Positions 1 through 9,033 of a stretch of 64,000 bases of DNA are shown piece by piece. The position numbers and the translations under genes were made by a program. Numbering within the stretch: position 1 is the first letter of the stretch; the number at the start of each line of letters is the position of its first letter. This stretch comes from an uncultured Pelagibacteraceae bacterium (lineage in GTDB: Bacteria; Pseudomonadota; Alphaproteobacteria; Pelagibacterales; Pelagibacteraceae): positions 176,696 through 240,695 of the forward strand of contig CACDGO010000002.1 in the NCBI GenBank assembly GCA_902552345.1, written 5' to 3'. The notes under the pieces are model-generated. The model did no database searches. It was not told the origin of the DNA and saw only the letters and a list, made by a program, of their open reading frames with translations.

Positions 1-144
1 AGATTTTCCTCCTCCGCCGCCTCCAGCGCCTCCTTGAGGTTTACAAGCCGCTAAAATTCCGCCGGCTGCCACTGCTCCGGCAACTTTAAAGAATTTACGT
101 CTTGAAGGAGATTTCTTTTTTATGATCTTTTTTTCTTTAGACAT
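1..144 (-). CDS. Tat-exported lipoprotein N-terminus (partial; possible TRAP transporter solute-binding protein)
   Basis: Only the first 48 codons lie in the window; the gene runs off the left edge. The start reads MSKEKKIIKKK, then a twin-arginine motif (SRRKFFK, about residues 14-20), a short Ala/Gly hydrophobic stretch, a lipobox-like LAAC at about residues 31-34, and a Gly-rich spacer. This is a Tat signal with a lipid-anchor cysteine. A GGGAGG ribosome site lies 5-6 nt before the ATG at 144. Solute-binding proteins of TRAP transporters in this group often have such a leader, and the gene sits downstream of glycolate genes, so a carboxylate-binding role is possible. The mature domain is not visible, so that assignment is a guess. 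Confidence 0.6.
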   Translation of the reverse strand, partial: MSKEKKIIKKKSPSRRKFFKVAGAVAAGGILAACKPQGGAGGGGGGKS

Positions 145-256
145 ATGTCCTCCCATTGTTAATTAACATCAAGATTTAAGCATAAACTCAAATCAGAGTC
201 TCGATATTTTTAAAACTTTTTTAAATTGAAAATTAAAGATTCAATCTATGAGTGTG

Positions 257-1213
257 TTAATTTACCTTATCTTTAGGCACTTTGCCTGAAAAAAAGTCTT
301 CAAGATTTTTTGTTGCTCGATAAGCCATGTCCCATCTAGTTCTTTTTGTTGCGCTTCCAAGATGAGGTAGTAAAAAAATATTTTTTAAACTTAAATACTC
401 TGGATGAATTTTAGGTTCACCGTTATATACATCTAAGCCATAGGCAAAAACAGTTCCATTTTTTAATGCTTCTATCATGGCATCGTCATCGACTATATCT
501 CCTCTAGCTGCATTACCTATGACGGTATTTTCTTTTAAATAACTTAAAGTTTCTCTGTTTACTAACTTTGTTGTTTCTGGAGTTGCTGGACAATTAATAG
601 ATAAAAATTCACTTTTTTCAAATAAGCTTTTTAAATCTTTATGATAGATCGCACCATCTTCTAATTCAGGTGAAAGTTTAGATCGGTTGTGATAGTGAAT
701 TTCCATATTAAAAGCTTTTGCTCTTTTAGCAACTGCTCTTCCTATTCTTCCCATTCCAAGTATTCCAAGACTTTTATTAGACATTTGCTTGCCTAATAAA
801 AAATCCCAAGACCACTTCCAACTTTGAGTTTCTGCGGCCAGCCGTCCCTCGTAAGCTTTTCTTGATGCTCCTAACAAAAGTAAAATCTGAATATCAGCAG
901 TTGCATCAGTCAATACATCTGGTGTATTTGTTACAGTAATGCCTCTTTCTTTTGCAGCTTTAATATCTATGTTTCCGAAACCTACCGCGCCATTAGCAAT
1001 TATTTTGATGGAGCTGGAGAGTTTAGATATTGTGTCGGCATTAATTGGGTCCGAAACAGAACTTAATATCCCATGAAAATTTTTAGAATTTTCTATAATT
1101 TCTTGAGGCTTATAAATCTTATCATCTTTATTTAAAGTAACTTCAAATAACTCTTTTAACTTCTCCTCATTTTCTTTGAGAAGTCTTCTTGTTACTAATA
1201 CTTTTTTTTTCAT
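257..1213 (-). CDS. D-2-hydroxyacid dehydrogenase (glyoxylate/hydroxypyruvate reductase-like)
   Basis: A 318-residue NAD(P)-dependent D-isomer-specific 2-hydroxyacid dehydrogenase. The Rossmann motif GMGRIG is at residues 153-158, and the catalytic trio fits Arg237 (in AARGDIVDD), Glu266 and His284. The NGAVGFGNID loop at about 74-83 is the substrate-binding segment of the family. It would interconvert 2-keto and D-2-hydroxy acids in the cytoplasm, with glyoxylate/glycolate or hydroxypyruvate/glycerate the likeliest pairs. The gene starts 1 nt past the glcF stop, so it belongs to the same transcript. Exact substrate is not readable from sequence. Confidence 0.88.
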   Translation of the reverse strand: MKKKVLVTRRLLKENEEKLKELFEVTLNKDDKIYKPQEIIENSKNFHGILSSVSDPINADTISKLSSSIKIIANGAVGFGNIDIKAAKERGITVTNTPDVLTDATADIQILLLLGASRKAYEGRLAAETQSWKWSWDFLLGKQMSNKSLGILGMGRIGRAVAKRAKAFNMEIHYHNRSKLSPELEDGAIYHKDLKSLFEKSEFLSINCPATPETTKLVNRETLSYLKENTVIGNAARGDIVDDDAMIEALKNGTVFAYGLDVYNGEPKIHPEYLSLKNIFLLPHLGSATKRTRWDMAYRATKNLEDFFSGKVPKDKVN

Positions 1214-1214
1214 C

Positions 1215-2513
1215 TTAGAAGTTATTTAATTTATAAGGCTTTGGACCACCCGTAAACCAATCAAGTAGTTCTACTGTATGTATGATAGGTATTCTGGTAC
1301 CAGCAGAAATTTGTGTCATACATCCAATATTGCCGGTTGATATAAAGTCAGGTGAAATTTTCTCAATATTTTTCACTTTATTTTTCAAAAGCGTTTTAGC
1401 CATTTTTTGATGTAAAATATTATATGTTCCTGCAGATCCACAGCATAAATGACCTTCGGGTATATCTAATACTTCGTTACCAGTTTTTGAAATCAAATCT
1501 TTTGGTTGTTGATGAACTTTTTGACCATGCTGCATAGAGCAAGCTGAATGATAAGCTATTTTATACTTTTTATCGGAATTAACGTTGATATTTAATTTAA
1601 GATTTTCATCTAAATACTCGGTTATATCTTTTGTTAGTTCTGAAATCTTTTTAGCTTTTTTCTTTAAATTTTTATCATCTTTGAAAATATGACCATAGTC
1701 TTTTAAAGTAGTTCCACATCCAGATGTATTACTAATTATCGCATCTAAGCCGTTCTTAAGATATTCCTCATGCCAACTTTCAATATTTTTTTTAAAAGAG
1801 TCATGGGCTAATTTTTTCTTACCCAAATGATGGTTTAAAGATCCACAACAATTTATATCCGGCATAACAACAACTTCTACTTTGTGTCTATTCAAAAGTC
1901 TAATAGTTGCCTCATTTATCTCTGGTGAAATCACTCTTTGAACACATCCTGTTAAAAGAGCAACTCTTGAGATTTTTTTACCTTTATTAACTTCGTAAAC
2001 TTTTTTTTCTTTTAATTTTTTTCCTGGAATTTTATCTGGCATTAAATGTAATGCGTTCCTTAAAAATTTTGGAAATAAAAAGCTAAATGGCTTTATAATT
2101 TTTGATGAAATAGCCATTAATAAAAACATGTTTGGTCTTGGTAATACAAAAGAAAGAATGTTTCTAAATAATCTATCTAAAAAAGGTCTTTTATATGTTT
2201 CTTCAACATAATTTCGTCCATGATCAATCAAATGCATATAGTTTACACCTGAAGGGCAAGTAGTCATGCAAGCGTAACAAGATAAACAACTATCTATATG
2301 TTTTGCAATTTCTTTAGTAGCGGGTTTTTTATTTTCCAACATATCTTTAATTAGATAAATTCTGCCTCTTGGACCTTCTAATTCCTCCCCGTTAACTCCA
2401 TAAGTAGGGCACGTTGCGTTACACATTCCACAATGAACACATTTTCTTATTATTGTTTCACTTGTTTTATTATCTTTGTTTAAAAGTTGTTTATCTGTAA
2501 ATGAGGTCTGCAT
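1215..2513 (-). CDS. glcF: Glycolate oxidase iron-sulfur subunit GlcF
   Basis: A 432-residue protein with two N-terminal 4Fe-4S motifs, Cys25-x2-Cys28-x2-Cys31-x3-Cys35-Pro and Cys76-x2-Cys79-x2-Cys82-x3-Cys86-Pro, followed by two CCG domains (INCCGS and HLCCGSAG). This is the GlcF plan: it passes electrons from the FAD subunits to the respiratory quinone pool. The start codon lies directly after the glcE stop (2514) and the hydroxyacid dehydrogenase follows after 1 nt. GlcF is needed for an active GlcDEF complex, so with glcE and glcD the full enzyme is encoded here. Confidence 0.93.
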   Translation of the reverse strand: MQTSFTDKQLLNKDNKTSETIIRKCVHCGMCNATCPTYGVNGEELEGPRGRIYLIKDMLENKKPATKEIAKHIDSCLSCYACMTTCPSGVNYMHLIDHGRNYVEETYKRPFLDRLFRNILSFVLPRPNMFLLMAISSKIIKPFSFLFPKFLRNALHLMPDKIPGKKLKEKKVYEVNKGKKISRVALLTGCVQRVISPEINEATIRLLNRHKVEVVVMPDINCCGSLNHHLGKKKLAHDSFKKNIESWHEEYLKNGLDAIISNTSGCGTTLKDYGHIFKDDKNLKKKAKKISELTKDITEYLDENLKLNINVNSDKKYKIAYHSACSMQHGQKVHQQPKDLISKTGNEVLDIPEGHLCCGSAGTYNILHQKMAKTLLKNKVKNIEKISPDFISTGNIGCMTQISAGTRIPIIHTVELLDWFTGGPKPYKLNNF

Positions 2514-3773
2514 TTAAACTCCTGTATACATTTTTCCTGGGTTAAAAATTCTTTTTGGATCAAAACTCCTTTTTAATTTTTCACTTATTTTATACTTAAT
2601 TGGATCTATTGTAAAAATGTCTGCAGAAGCCTTCAGATCCTCTTCGATTTTAATGATTGTGCAATAACCATAATGTTTTTTCATAATTTGTTTAATTTCA
2701 TTAAGTATTTTACTATTTATCTCATTAAAAGCCATCCAAACTAAACTTCCTCCCCAATCGATAAAATAACTTACATCATTGCTTTTAAGCTTTTGAATAA
2801 TTTGCAATGTCTCACTTATTGGAGCGACTATTCTGAGTAAATTACTCTTTAAATTTTTAAAGACTTCTAAATTTTTCGTTCTATTCCAAAAAATCTTACT
2901 TTGTTCAGTATCTAAAATTGATACTTCATGACTTAAAAGACCAAGTTCTTTGGATAATCTATCAATTCTTTGATCTACTGAGTTTGCAGGGCCTTCAATT
3001 CTTAAAGCTGTTAAACCACCTTCATGATTAAGGTCGTTTAAAATAAAATTTTTTCCAAAATAATCTGGATAAAATACACCTCCAGATGGATCTGTTGAAG
3101 AAGAAAGAGATTTACCGAGGTAGCCTAGTGCTTTCTTAAGGTGAGGATTTTTTATTACCAAAGTTTTACTTGTTTCAGGTTTTGGTAAAACTTTTATTGA
3201 AAGCTCTGTTAGTATGGAGAGTGTTCCAAATGACCCTGACAACAATTTACATAAATCATATCCAGTAACATTTTTTACAACAGTCCCTCCAGATTTTATA
3301 GTTTCACCTTTTCCATTTAAACCTTGGAAACCTAATACGTGATCCCTAACACTACCAACTTTAAATCTTCTTGATCCCGCAAAATTACAAGAGACAACTC
3401 CACCAATTGAGCCGCTGTTACTTTCTCCAGTAAATAAATAACCAAAATCATTAGGTTCAAACGCTAATTGTTGATTATTTTTATCCAAATGCTCAACTAT
3501 TTCTTTTATTGGAGTTCCTGCTTTGACTTTTATATATAATTCCTCAGGTTTATATTCGATTATTCCGCTATAATTTGAAAGATCTAGAGTTTTTTCGGAT
3601 TGAAAATTTCTACCAATTTTATATTTGGATTTCAATCCATTAATCTCTAAAGGTATGTTTTTTCTGAAACAATTCTTTACTATTTCAACTATCTCTTCTC
3701 TAGACGATGGTTTAAAGACGTTTTGATTAAAATCTAGGGATGTCTGGGAATTTTGTTTTTCCTCCATGGACAT
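2514..3773 (-). CDS. glcE: Glycolate oxidase FAD-binding subunit GlcE
   Basis: A PCMH-type FAD-binding subunit of about 419 residues: N-terminal FAD-binding domain (GSIGGVVSCNFAGSRR region) and a C-terminus ending in FDPKRIFNPGKMYTG, the typical close of this oxidase family. It pairs with GlcD and GlcF to oxidise glycolate to glyoxylate. An ATG exists at 3794, but the ATG at 3773 has an AGGAAGGA ribosome site just upstream, so I start there. The start then lies 47 nt inside the 3' end of glcD, an unusually long same-strand overlap that suggests translational coupling. Confidence 0.9.
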   Translation of the reverse strand: MSMEEKQNSQTSLDFNQNVFKPSSREEIVEIVKNCFRKNIPLEINGLKSKYKIGRNFQSEKTLDLSNYSGIIEYKPEELYIKVKAGTPIKEIVEHLDKNNQQLAFEPNDFGYLFTGESNSGSIGGVVSCNFAGSRRFKVGSVRDHVLGFQGLNGKGETIKSGGTVVKNVTGYDLCKLLSGSFGTLSILTELSIKVLPKPETSKTLVIKNPHLKKALGYLGKSLSSSTDPSGGVFYPDYFGKNFILNDLNHEGGLTALRIEGPANSVDQRIDRLSKELGLLSHEVSILDTEQSKIFWNRTKNLEVFKNLKSNLLRIVAPISETLQIIQKLKSNDVSYFIDWGGSLVWMAFNEINSKILNEIKQIMKKHYGYCTIIKIEEDLKASADIFTIDPIKYKISEKLKRSFDPKRIFNPGKMYTGV

Positions 3774-5223
3774 GAACTCTTCCTTCCTCAGCACATTTTC
3801 TAAGTATTGGATACACTTTGCCTGGATTTAATAATGAATTAGGATCTAAAGCAGCTTTAATCGTTAATTGTTGCTGTATATCTTTATCGTTAAAAGCTTC
3901 ACACATTAATTCCCTTTTCTCTATTCCAACCCCATGTTCGCCTGTAAGTGCGCCACCTACTTGAACACAGTATTTGAGGATATCTGCTCCAAACTCCTCG
4001 CATTTTCTAAGAGATTCTTTATCATTTGCATCGAACATTATTAAGGGGTGAAGGTTCCCATCACCAGCGTGAAAGGCGTTAGCTACTGGTAAATTATATT
4101 TTTTAGACAATCTTGTGATTTCATTTAGAACTTCTGCTAATTTTCCTCTTGGTATTGAGCCATCCATACACATATAGTCAGGCGCTAAAACACCACAAGC
4201 TGGGAAAGCTGCTTTTCTTCCCGCCCAGAATTTTAATCTTTCCTCTTTTGTTTTATTAACTTTTAAGCTAGAGGAATTATTTTTTTCTGCAATTTCTTTT
4301 ACCTTTTGAATATAAGCTTCAACCTCATGCTCTTCACCATCAAATTCTATGATCATTATCGCTTCAGCGTCTGTTGGGTAACCGGCTTTAGAATAATCGT
4401 TAGTAGCTTTCGTTAAAGCCTTATCCATTATTTCGCAACCAGCAGGTATACAACCTTTGGCAATTATTTCCGCAACACAATTACCTGCATCCTCAATAGT
4501 TGGAAAACCTATCAAAGCTGCTTTCACAACCTCAGGAGACTTTAAAATTTTTACAGTGACCTCTGTGATTACTCCTAAAAGACCTTCTGAACCCGTCATT
4601 AAACCTAAAAAGTCATAACCTTCAGCATCCATCGCTTTACCCCCAAATCTAGTAATAGTGCCATCCATCAAAACTACTTCGATACCTAAAAGGTTATTTG
4701 TAGTAGCTCCATACTTCAAAGAATGAACACCGCCAGAATTTTCAGCAACGTTTCCACCAATCGAACAAGCAATTTGACTAGATGGATCTGGAGCGTAGTA
4801 AAAACCTTTATCTTGAACAGCATGAGTAATTGCTAAATTTGTTACACAAGGCTGGGTAACCACACATCTATTTTCGTAATCAATTTCAATAATTTTATTA
4901 AATTTTCCCATTGCCATTAAAACACAATCCTCTAAAGGCAAAGAACCGCCTGACAGTCCCGTTCCAGCTCCTCTTGGAACAACTTTAACTTTATTTTCAT
5001 TACAGTATTTTAAAATCCTACTAACTTCATCTACACTCTCAGGCATAACCACAACTAGAGGCATTTTTCTATACGCAGTCAAAGCGTCTGTTTCGAAAGG
5101 TTTTAGTTCATCAACATGATGAAGTACATTTTTAGAGTTTATAATTTCTTTAAGATCTGAAACAATTTTGTCTTTTTTAGACATAACCACTTTGTCAACT
5201 TTTGGCATTTGTAAACTACTCAT
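3727..5223 (-). CDS. glcD: Glycolate oxidase catalytic subunit GlcD
   Basis: A 498-residue FAD-linked oxidase. The PCMH FAD domain includes PRGAGTGLSGGSLP, and the C-terminal cap carries GEHGVGIEKRELM and ends with the family signature ALDPNSLLNPGKVYP. GlcD holds the substrate-oxidising flavin of glycolate oxidase (glycolate to glyoxylate). The D-lactate dehydrogenase (FAD-linked) family is very similar, but the following glcE and glcF settle the assignment. The gene follows the aminotransferase after 8 nt and overlaps glcE at its 3' end. Confidence 0.93.
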   Translation of the reverse strand: MSSLQMPKVDKVVMSKKDKIVSDLKEIINSKNVLHHVDELKPFETDALTAYRKMPLVVVMPESVDEVSRILKYCNENKVKVVPRGAGTGLSGGSLPLEDCVLMAMGKFNKIIEIDYENRCVVTQPCVTNLAITHAVQDKGFYYAPDPSSQIACSIGGNVAENSGGVHSLKYGATTNNLLGIEVVLMDGTITRFGGKAMDAEGYDFLGLMTGSEGLLGVITEVTVKILKSPEVVKAALIGFPTIEDAGNCVAEIIAKGCIPAGCEIMDKALTKATNDYSKAGYPTDAEAIMIIEFDGEEHEVEAYIQKVKEIAEKNNSSSLKVNKTKEERLKFWAGRKAAFPACGVLAPDYMCMDGSIPRGKLAEVLNEITRLSKKYNLPVANAFHAGDGNLHPLIMFDANDKESLRKCEEFGADILKYCVQVGGALTGEHGVGIEKRELMCEAFNDKDIQQQLTIKAALDPNSLLNPGKVYPILRKCAEEGRVHVHGGKTKFPDIPRF

Positions 5224-5231
5224 AATTAATC

Positions 5232-6395
5232 CTACTTAAGCATTTTTGAGATTTTTTCTAGTGCTTTTTGAATGTTATCCCTCGAAGCTGCAAAGCTAAA
5301 ACGAACGTAATCTGTAGATGTTTTTCCAAAAGCTGTTCCAGGTACAATTGCCACACCAGCCTCATGCATACATTTTTTTGAAAATTCCGATCCACTCATG
5401 CCTGTTCCTTTAACATTTGGAAAAGCATAAAATGCTCCTCCTGGCATGCTACACGTTACTCCTGGTAAATCATTTAATCCTTTGTGGATTAATTTTCTTC
5501 TTTGGTCAAATTTTTCCATCATGTGATAAATAGAGTCGTCGGGACCATCTAACGCTGCTATTCCAGCAAACTGAGAAGGTGCATTTACACAAGAAAAACT
5601 ATTTATTGCTAATTTGGTTACATGAGAAATTAATTTTTCTGGCCAAACACTCCAACCCATTCTCCAACCAGTCATAGAATAAGCTTTACTCCATCCGTCT
5701 AAAACTATTAATCTATCCTGTAAATCAGGATAATTAAAAAAAGTTGGCATTTCTTTTCCATCAAAAATTTGTCTACTATAAATTTCATCACTAAGGATTG
5801 TAACATGCGGATGTTTCTTTAAACCTTCTGCTAGAAAATCGATCGCTGGTTTTTCAACAAAACTTCCTGTCGGATTATTAGGATTAATCAAAATGACAAG
5901 GCGAGTCTTATCAGTAATTAAAGATAAAATTTTTTCAGGATCAAACTTTAAATCTTTCTCCTTCGTGAGGTCATATGGAATTGCTTTAGCGCCTGTATAA
6001 TTTATCATAGACTCATAAATTGGAAAACCAGGTGTTGGATGAACTATCTCAGCACCAGGTTCGCCAATCATTTGAATAGCAAAATACATTGTTGGTTTTC
6101 CTCCTGGCATAATCATAACTCTTTCGGGATCAATATCTTTTTTATAGAGACTCTTTATTTTTCGAGAAACTGCCTGCCTACATTCCGTGATACCATTAGC
6201 TAAAACATATCCATGATGTCCATCATCAATAGCTTTTTTCGCTGCATCCATAATATGTTGAGGCGTTTTAAAATCGGGTTGGCCAAGTCCTAAGTGAATC
6301 ATTTCTTTTCCTTGAGCCTCAAGTTTTTTAGCTTCAGCTAAAACACTAAATGCTGTTTCTGTTCCAAGCCTGTCTAAATTTTTTGCAATTTTCAT
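5232..6395 (-). CDS. Class I/II PLP-dependent aminotransferase
   Basis: A 387-residue fold-type I aminotransferase of the AspC/AspB-like family. PLP-binding features are NPNNPTG (171-177), Asp203-x2-Tyr206, the Schiff-base Lys237 in SKAYSMTGWRMGW, and Arg245. A C-terminal Arg in DYVRFSFA would bind the substrate carboxylate. Its place just upstream of glcD in one transcript suggests it may transaminate glyoxylate to glycine or handle a related 2-oxo acid. That role is inferred from context only; aspartate, alanine or aromatic substrates remain possible. Confidence 0.85.
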   Translation of the reverse strand: MKIAKNLDRLGTETAFSVLAEAKKLEAQGKEMIHLGLGQPDFKTPQHIMDAAKKAIDDGHHGYVLANGITECRQAVSRKIKSLYKKDIDPERVMIMPGGKPTMYFAIQMIGEPGAEIVHPTPGFPIYESMINYTGAKAIPYDLTKEKDLKFDPEKILSLITDKTRLVILINPNNPTGSFVEKPAIDFLAEGLKKHPHVTILSDEIYSRQIFDGKEMPTFFNYPDLQDRLIVLDGWSKAYSMTGWRMGWSVWPEKLISHVTKLAINSFSCVNAPSQFAGIAALDGPDDSIYHMMEKFDQRRKLIHKGLNDLPGVTCSMPGGAFYAFPNVKGTGMSGSEFSKKCMHEAGVAIVPGTAFGKTSTDYVRFSFAASRDNIQKALEKISKMLK

Positions 6396-6444
6396 TTTCT
6401 AAACCTAATATTTATTGACACTTTTGCAAACTAGTTTTTTTGCA

Positions 6445-7593
6445 TCACCTATAAGCAATTTTCGTTTTATTTAGCTCTTTTATGCTCTTGCATCCTAATA
6501 AAATCATATCTCTTCTTATTTCATCTCTCATTCTTGTAAGAATTTGCTCTACACCTTTCTGACCGCCTGCACCTAATGCAAATAAAAAACCTTTTCCAAA
6601 ACTACATGCCGTTGCTCCCAAAGAAAGTGCTTTAAGAACATGTGTTCCTCTTCTTATTCCGCCGTCTAAAATAATTTCTATTTTTCCTCCAACAGCATCT
6701 GCTATCGCTGGTAGTTGATCAAATGGAGATCTAGATCCATCAAGTTGTCTCCCCCCATGATTTGAAAGCATTATTGCAGATGCACCAATATCAACTGCCC
6801 TTTTTGCATCTTCAACTGACATTACTCCTTTTAAGGCAAAGGGACCTCCCCATTTTTTTACCACGTACTCAGCGTCTTTCCAGCTCATCGCGGGGTCGTA
6901 TTGCTCGTTGATATATTCCATAACTCCTTTTGCAATACTAGATCCTTTTTTTGTCCAGTGAGAAACATTGGCTAGTTGAAATTGTTCATGTGTCAAATAA
7001 TTGAATGCCCATTTAGGATGCATTGCAAAACTCATTAAACTTTTTAGAGTTAGTTTTGGAGGAGTGGTAAATCCCCATCTATGATCTCTTTCACGATTTC
7101 CTGCAACTACGGTATCAACAGTTAAGCACATAGCTTTAAACCCTGAACTTTTGCATCTATCAATAAGATTATCTGTAAGACCTTGATCTTTATGAATATA
7201 AAGCTGAAAAAGTTTTGGGCCGCCAGAAATATTCGCAATTTCCTCTATTGAGGAAGTTGCCATTGTGGACATACTGTAAAAAGTTCCAAATTTTTCTGCA
7301 GCTCTTGCTGAAGCTTTATCTCCATCATGGTGGTAAAGTCTTTGCATCGCTGTTGGTGACAAAAAAATTGGTAGATCAATTTTTTGACCGAAGACTTCAG
7401 TTGATAAATCTGGTTCACCTACGCTTGCTAAAATATTTGGAACTAAATCACACTTTAAAAAGGACTCAGTATTTCGCTTTAAAGTGGTTTCGTCGTCTGC
7501 TCCACCATCAATATAGTGAAAAATAGGTGCAGGTAAATTTTTTTTTGCTAATTTTCTAAAATCTTCAAAATTATAACAATCGTTTAAGTTCAT
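6445..7593 (-). CDS. lldD: FMN-dependent L-2-hydroxyacid (L-lactate) dehydrogenase
   Basis: A 382-residue member of the glycolate oxidase/L-lactate dehydrogenase TIM-barrel family. Visible active-site and FMN residues are Tyr27, Tyr132, Asp160, Arg167, Lys255, His279 (in SNHGGRQLDG), Arg282 and the phosphate-binding DGGIRRG loop at 310-316. It would oxidise an L-2-hydroxy acid, most likely lactate, and feed electrons to the respiratory chain. It is followed after 49 nt by the aminotransferase and glycolate oxidase genes. L-lactate versus glycolate or mandelate cannot be separated from sequence alone; the symbol is a family-level call. Confidence 0.85.
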   Translation of the reverse strand: MNLNDCYNFEDFRKLAKKNLPAPIFHYIDGGADDETTLKRNTESFLKCDLVPNILASVGEPDLSTEVFGQKIDLPIFLSPTAMQRLYHHDGDKASARAAEKFGTFYSMSTMATSSIEEIANISGGPKLFQLYIHKDQGLTDNLIDRCKSSGFKAMCLTVDTVVAGNRERDHRWGFTTPPKLTLKSLMSFAMHPKWAFNYLTHEQFQLANVSHWTKKGSSIAKGVMEYINEQYDPAMSWKDAEYVVKKWGGPFALKGVMSVEDAKRAVDIGASAIMLSNHGGRQLDGSRSPFDQLPAIADAVGGKIEIILDGGIRRGTHVLKALSLGATACSFGKGFLFALGAGGQKGVEQILTRMRDEIRRDMILLGCKSIKELNKTKIAYR

Positions 7594-7598
7594 TGTTA

Positions 7599-8102
7599 TT
7601 AAAAATTTTTAGAAAAGGTAATTTGTTGATTATCTGTGCCGGGATTTATATCTCCCCAATCATTATTTGATATGTGACTATAGCTATAACTTAACTTTGA
7701 ATTTTCAAAAATATCTAACCCAACTTTAATTTCACTTTTGAACTCTAAAACGCTCCCCAAATCTTTTCCATCTCCCTTTTCGTAATAACCAGGAGAAAAG
7801 CTTGGTAAAATTTTTAATGGTCCAACTCCATACTGACCCTCTATACCTGTATAAAAATATACTGAACTGTCGCCGGTAATAAAAGCGCCTGTAATAGGTT
7901 TAAAAGTTCCTAAAAGTGTATCTCTAAAAAGATCAGGATTTTTATGTTCAATGCCAAATAAAGAAGTTTGATCGTCTCCCTCTTCATCAATTACATCAAA
8001 AGTGCCAGTGTAAAATGATAAATTAGCGTTTCTTTCATCTGCTAAAGCTGGAAAAATAAAAGCAATTAAAAAGATTAATTTTATGTAAAATTTAATTTTC
8101 AT
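7599..8102 (-). CDS. PagL-like outer-membrane lipid A deacylase (acyloxyacyl hydrolase family)
   Basis: About 167 residues from the ATG at 8102. That start gives a clean signal peptide (MKIKFYIKLIFLIAF, cleavage after PALA); the upstream ATG at 8117 would add five residues. The remainder shows alternating beta-barrel pattern and a C-terminal Phe. Near the end, SHISNNDWGDINPGTDN matches the PagL active-site block (His-x-Ser-Asn ... Asn-Pro-Gly). The third catalytic position, Glu in Pseudomonas PagL, is Asp here. PagL removes the 3-O acyl chain of lipid A. The gene lies between ccmH and the lactate dehydrogenase on the same strand. Family call fair, activity unproven. Confidence 0.65.
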   Translation of the reverse strand: MKIKFYIKLIFLIAFIFPALADERNANLSFYTGTFDVIDEEGDDQTSLFGIEHKNPDLFRDTLLGTFKPITGAFITGDSSVYFYTGIEGQYGVGPLKILPSFSPGYYEKGDGKDLGSVLEFKSEIKVGLDIFENSKLSYSYSHISNNDWGDINPGTDNQQITFSKNF

Positions 8103-8146
8103 GATCAAAAAATACAACTAATTAGTTAATATGTACAGTTGGCAAT

Positions 8147-8515
8147 TTAAGCTTTTTTTGAGGATTTTCTTATAAAAAAAACAATAATTACTCCACCGAT
8201 AATAAGAGCTAAGTATGGTAAGCCCCATAGCAAAAAGTTATCTAAATTAAATTTTGGCTTATATAAAATCCAGTCTCCATATTTATCAGAAAGAAAACTA
8301 TAAATTTGCTCTTCTGTTTTTCCTTGCTCAATTAGGTCTTTAACGACCATTTTTAAAGTTAAAGCAAAATCAGAATTTGAGTCTGCTATTGATTGACCTT
8401 GGCAAACTAAACATCTCAAGTTTTTATGTATCTTGCTTTCCTCCACAAGCTCATTTGAATGTAGATTGATATTAATATTAAGAAAAAAAACTATAAGAAA
8501 AATTTTAAATTTCAT
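8147..8515 (-). CDS. ccmH: Cytochrome c maturation protein CcmH
   Basis: A 122-residue CcmH/NrfF protein: signal peptide, the conserved LRCLVCQGQSI motif with Cys35 and Cys38, a helical periplasmic domain, and one C-terminal membrane segment at about 93-116. It helps keep apocytochrome c cysteines reduced and delivers them to the CcmF heme lyase. It is the short form without the TPR CcmI extension. The start overlaps the end of ccmG by 4 nt. Confidence 0.93.
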   Translation of the reverse strand: MKFKIFLIVFFLNININLHSNELVEESKIHKNLRCLVCQGQSIADSNSDFALTLKMVVKDLIEQGKTEEQIYSFLSDKYGDWILYKPKFNLDNFLLWGLPYLALIIGGVIIVFFIRKSSKKA

Positions 8516-9033
8516 AAAGAATTTATTATATCCTTTATATAATTTATATCTTGATTATTTAGAGGTCCAATAAATTTTTTTAAAATCATTGTTTCATTAT
8601 TAACTAATATACTTTCTGGTATGCCATAAATTCCAAAATTGACTGATTGCTTTCCTGTCATATCTTTTGCCAGATCATTATATGGATTTCCTAGCTCATT
8701 TAAAAATTTAGATGCATTAATTTTTTTATCTTTAAAGTTAACTCCCAAAATCTTTAAATTTTTTTCTTTTGACAATTGCATTAAATAGGGGTGTTCTACT
8801 CTGCATGGAGCACACCACGATGCCCAAAAATTAATAAGCGTGTAATCATTTTTTTTTAAATCCTCATTAGTATAAATATTTTTTTCATGAAAACTTTTTA
8901 AATTGAATTTTGTTAATTTCTTACCTACTAGATAGTCAGTGCTATAATTAGTTTCTCTATTCAATGAGTTGTAAAATACAAAAAAAACAAAAATGAATAG
9001 TAAAACTATTGAAGATCTAATTATTTTTTGCAT
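8512..9033 (-). CDS. ccmG: Cytochrome c maturation thiol:disulfide protein CcmG (DsbE)
   Basis: A 173-residue membrane-anchored thioredoxin-like protein: N-terminal membrane segment (about 6-22), then a TlpA/DsbE domain with WASWCAPCR (Cys74, Cys77) and a cis-Pro region IYGIPES. It reduces the CXXCH cysteines of apocytochrome c in the periplasm. Its first codons overlap the end of ccmF by 17 nt and its end overlaps ccmH by 4 nt, so the three are translated as a unit. Confidence 0.93.
   Translation of the reverse strand: MQKIIRSSIVLLFIFVFFVFYNSLNRETNYSTDYLVGKKLTKFNLKSFHEKNIYTNEDLKKNDYTLINFWASWCAPCRVEHPYLMQLSKEKNLKILGVNFKDKKINASKFLNELGNPYNDLAKDMTGKQSVNFGIYGIPESILVNNETMILKKFIGPLNNQDINYIKDIINSL

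Noticed and set aside
145-256. Glycine riboswitch or other leader before the Tat lipoprotein gene
   Set aside because: The spacer is 112 nt with only a weak ACTC/GAGT pairing; it lacks the conserved purine-rich cores of glycine riboswitches.
7215-7526. Plus-strand frame opposite the L-lactate dehydrogenase
   Set aside because: Antisense to a conserved enzyme, with no promoter or family resemblance.
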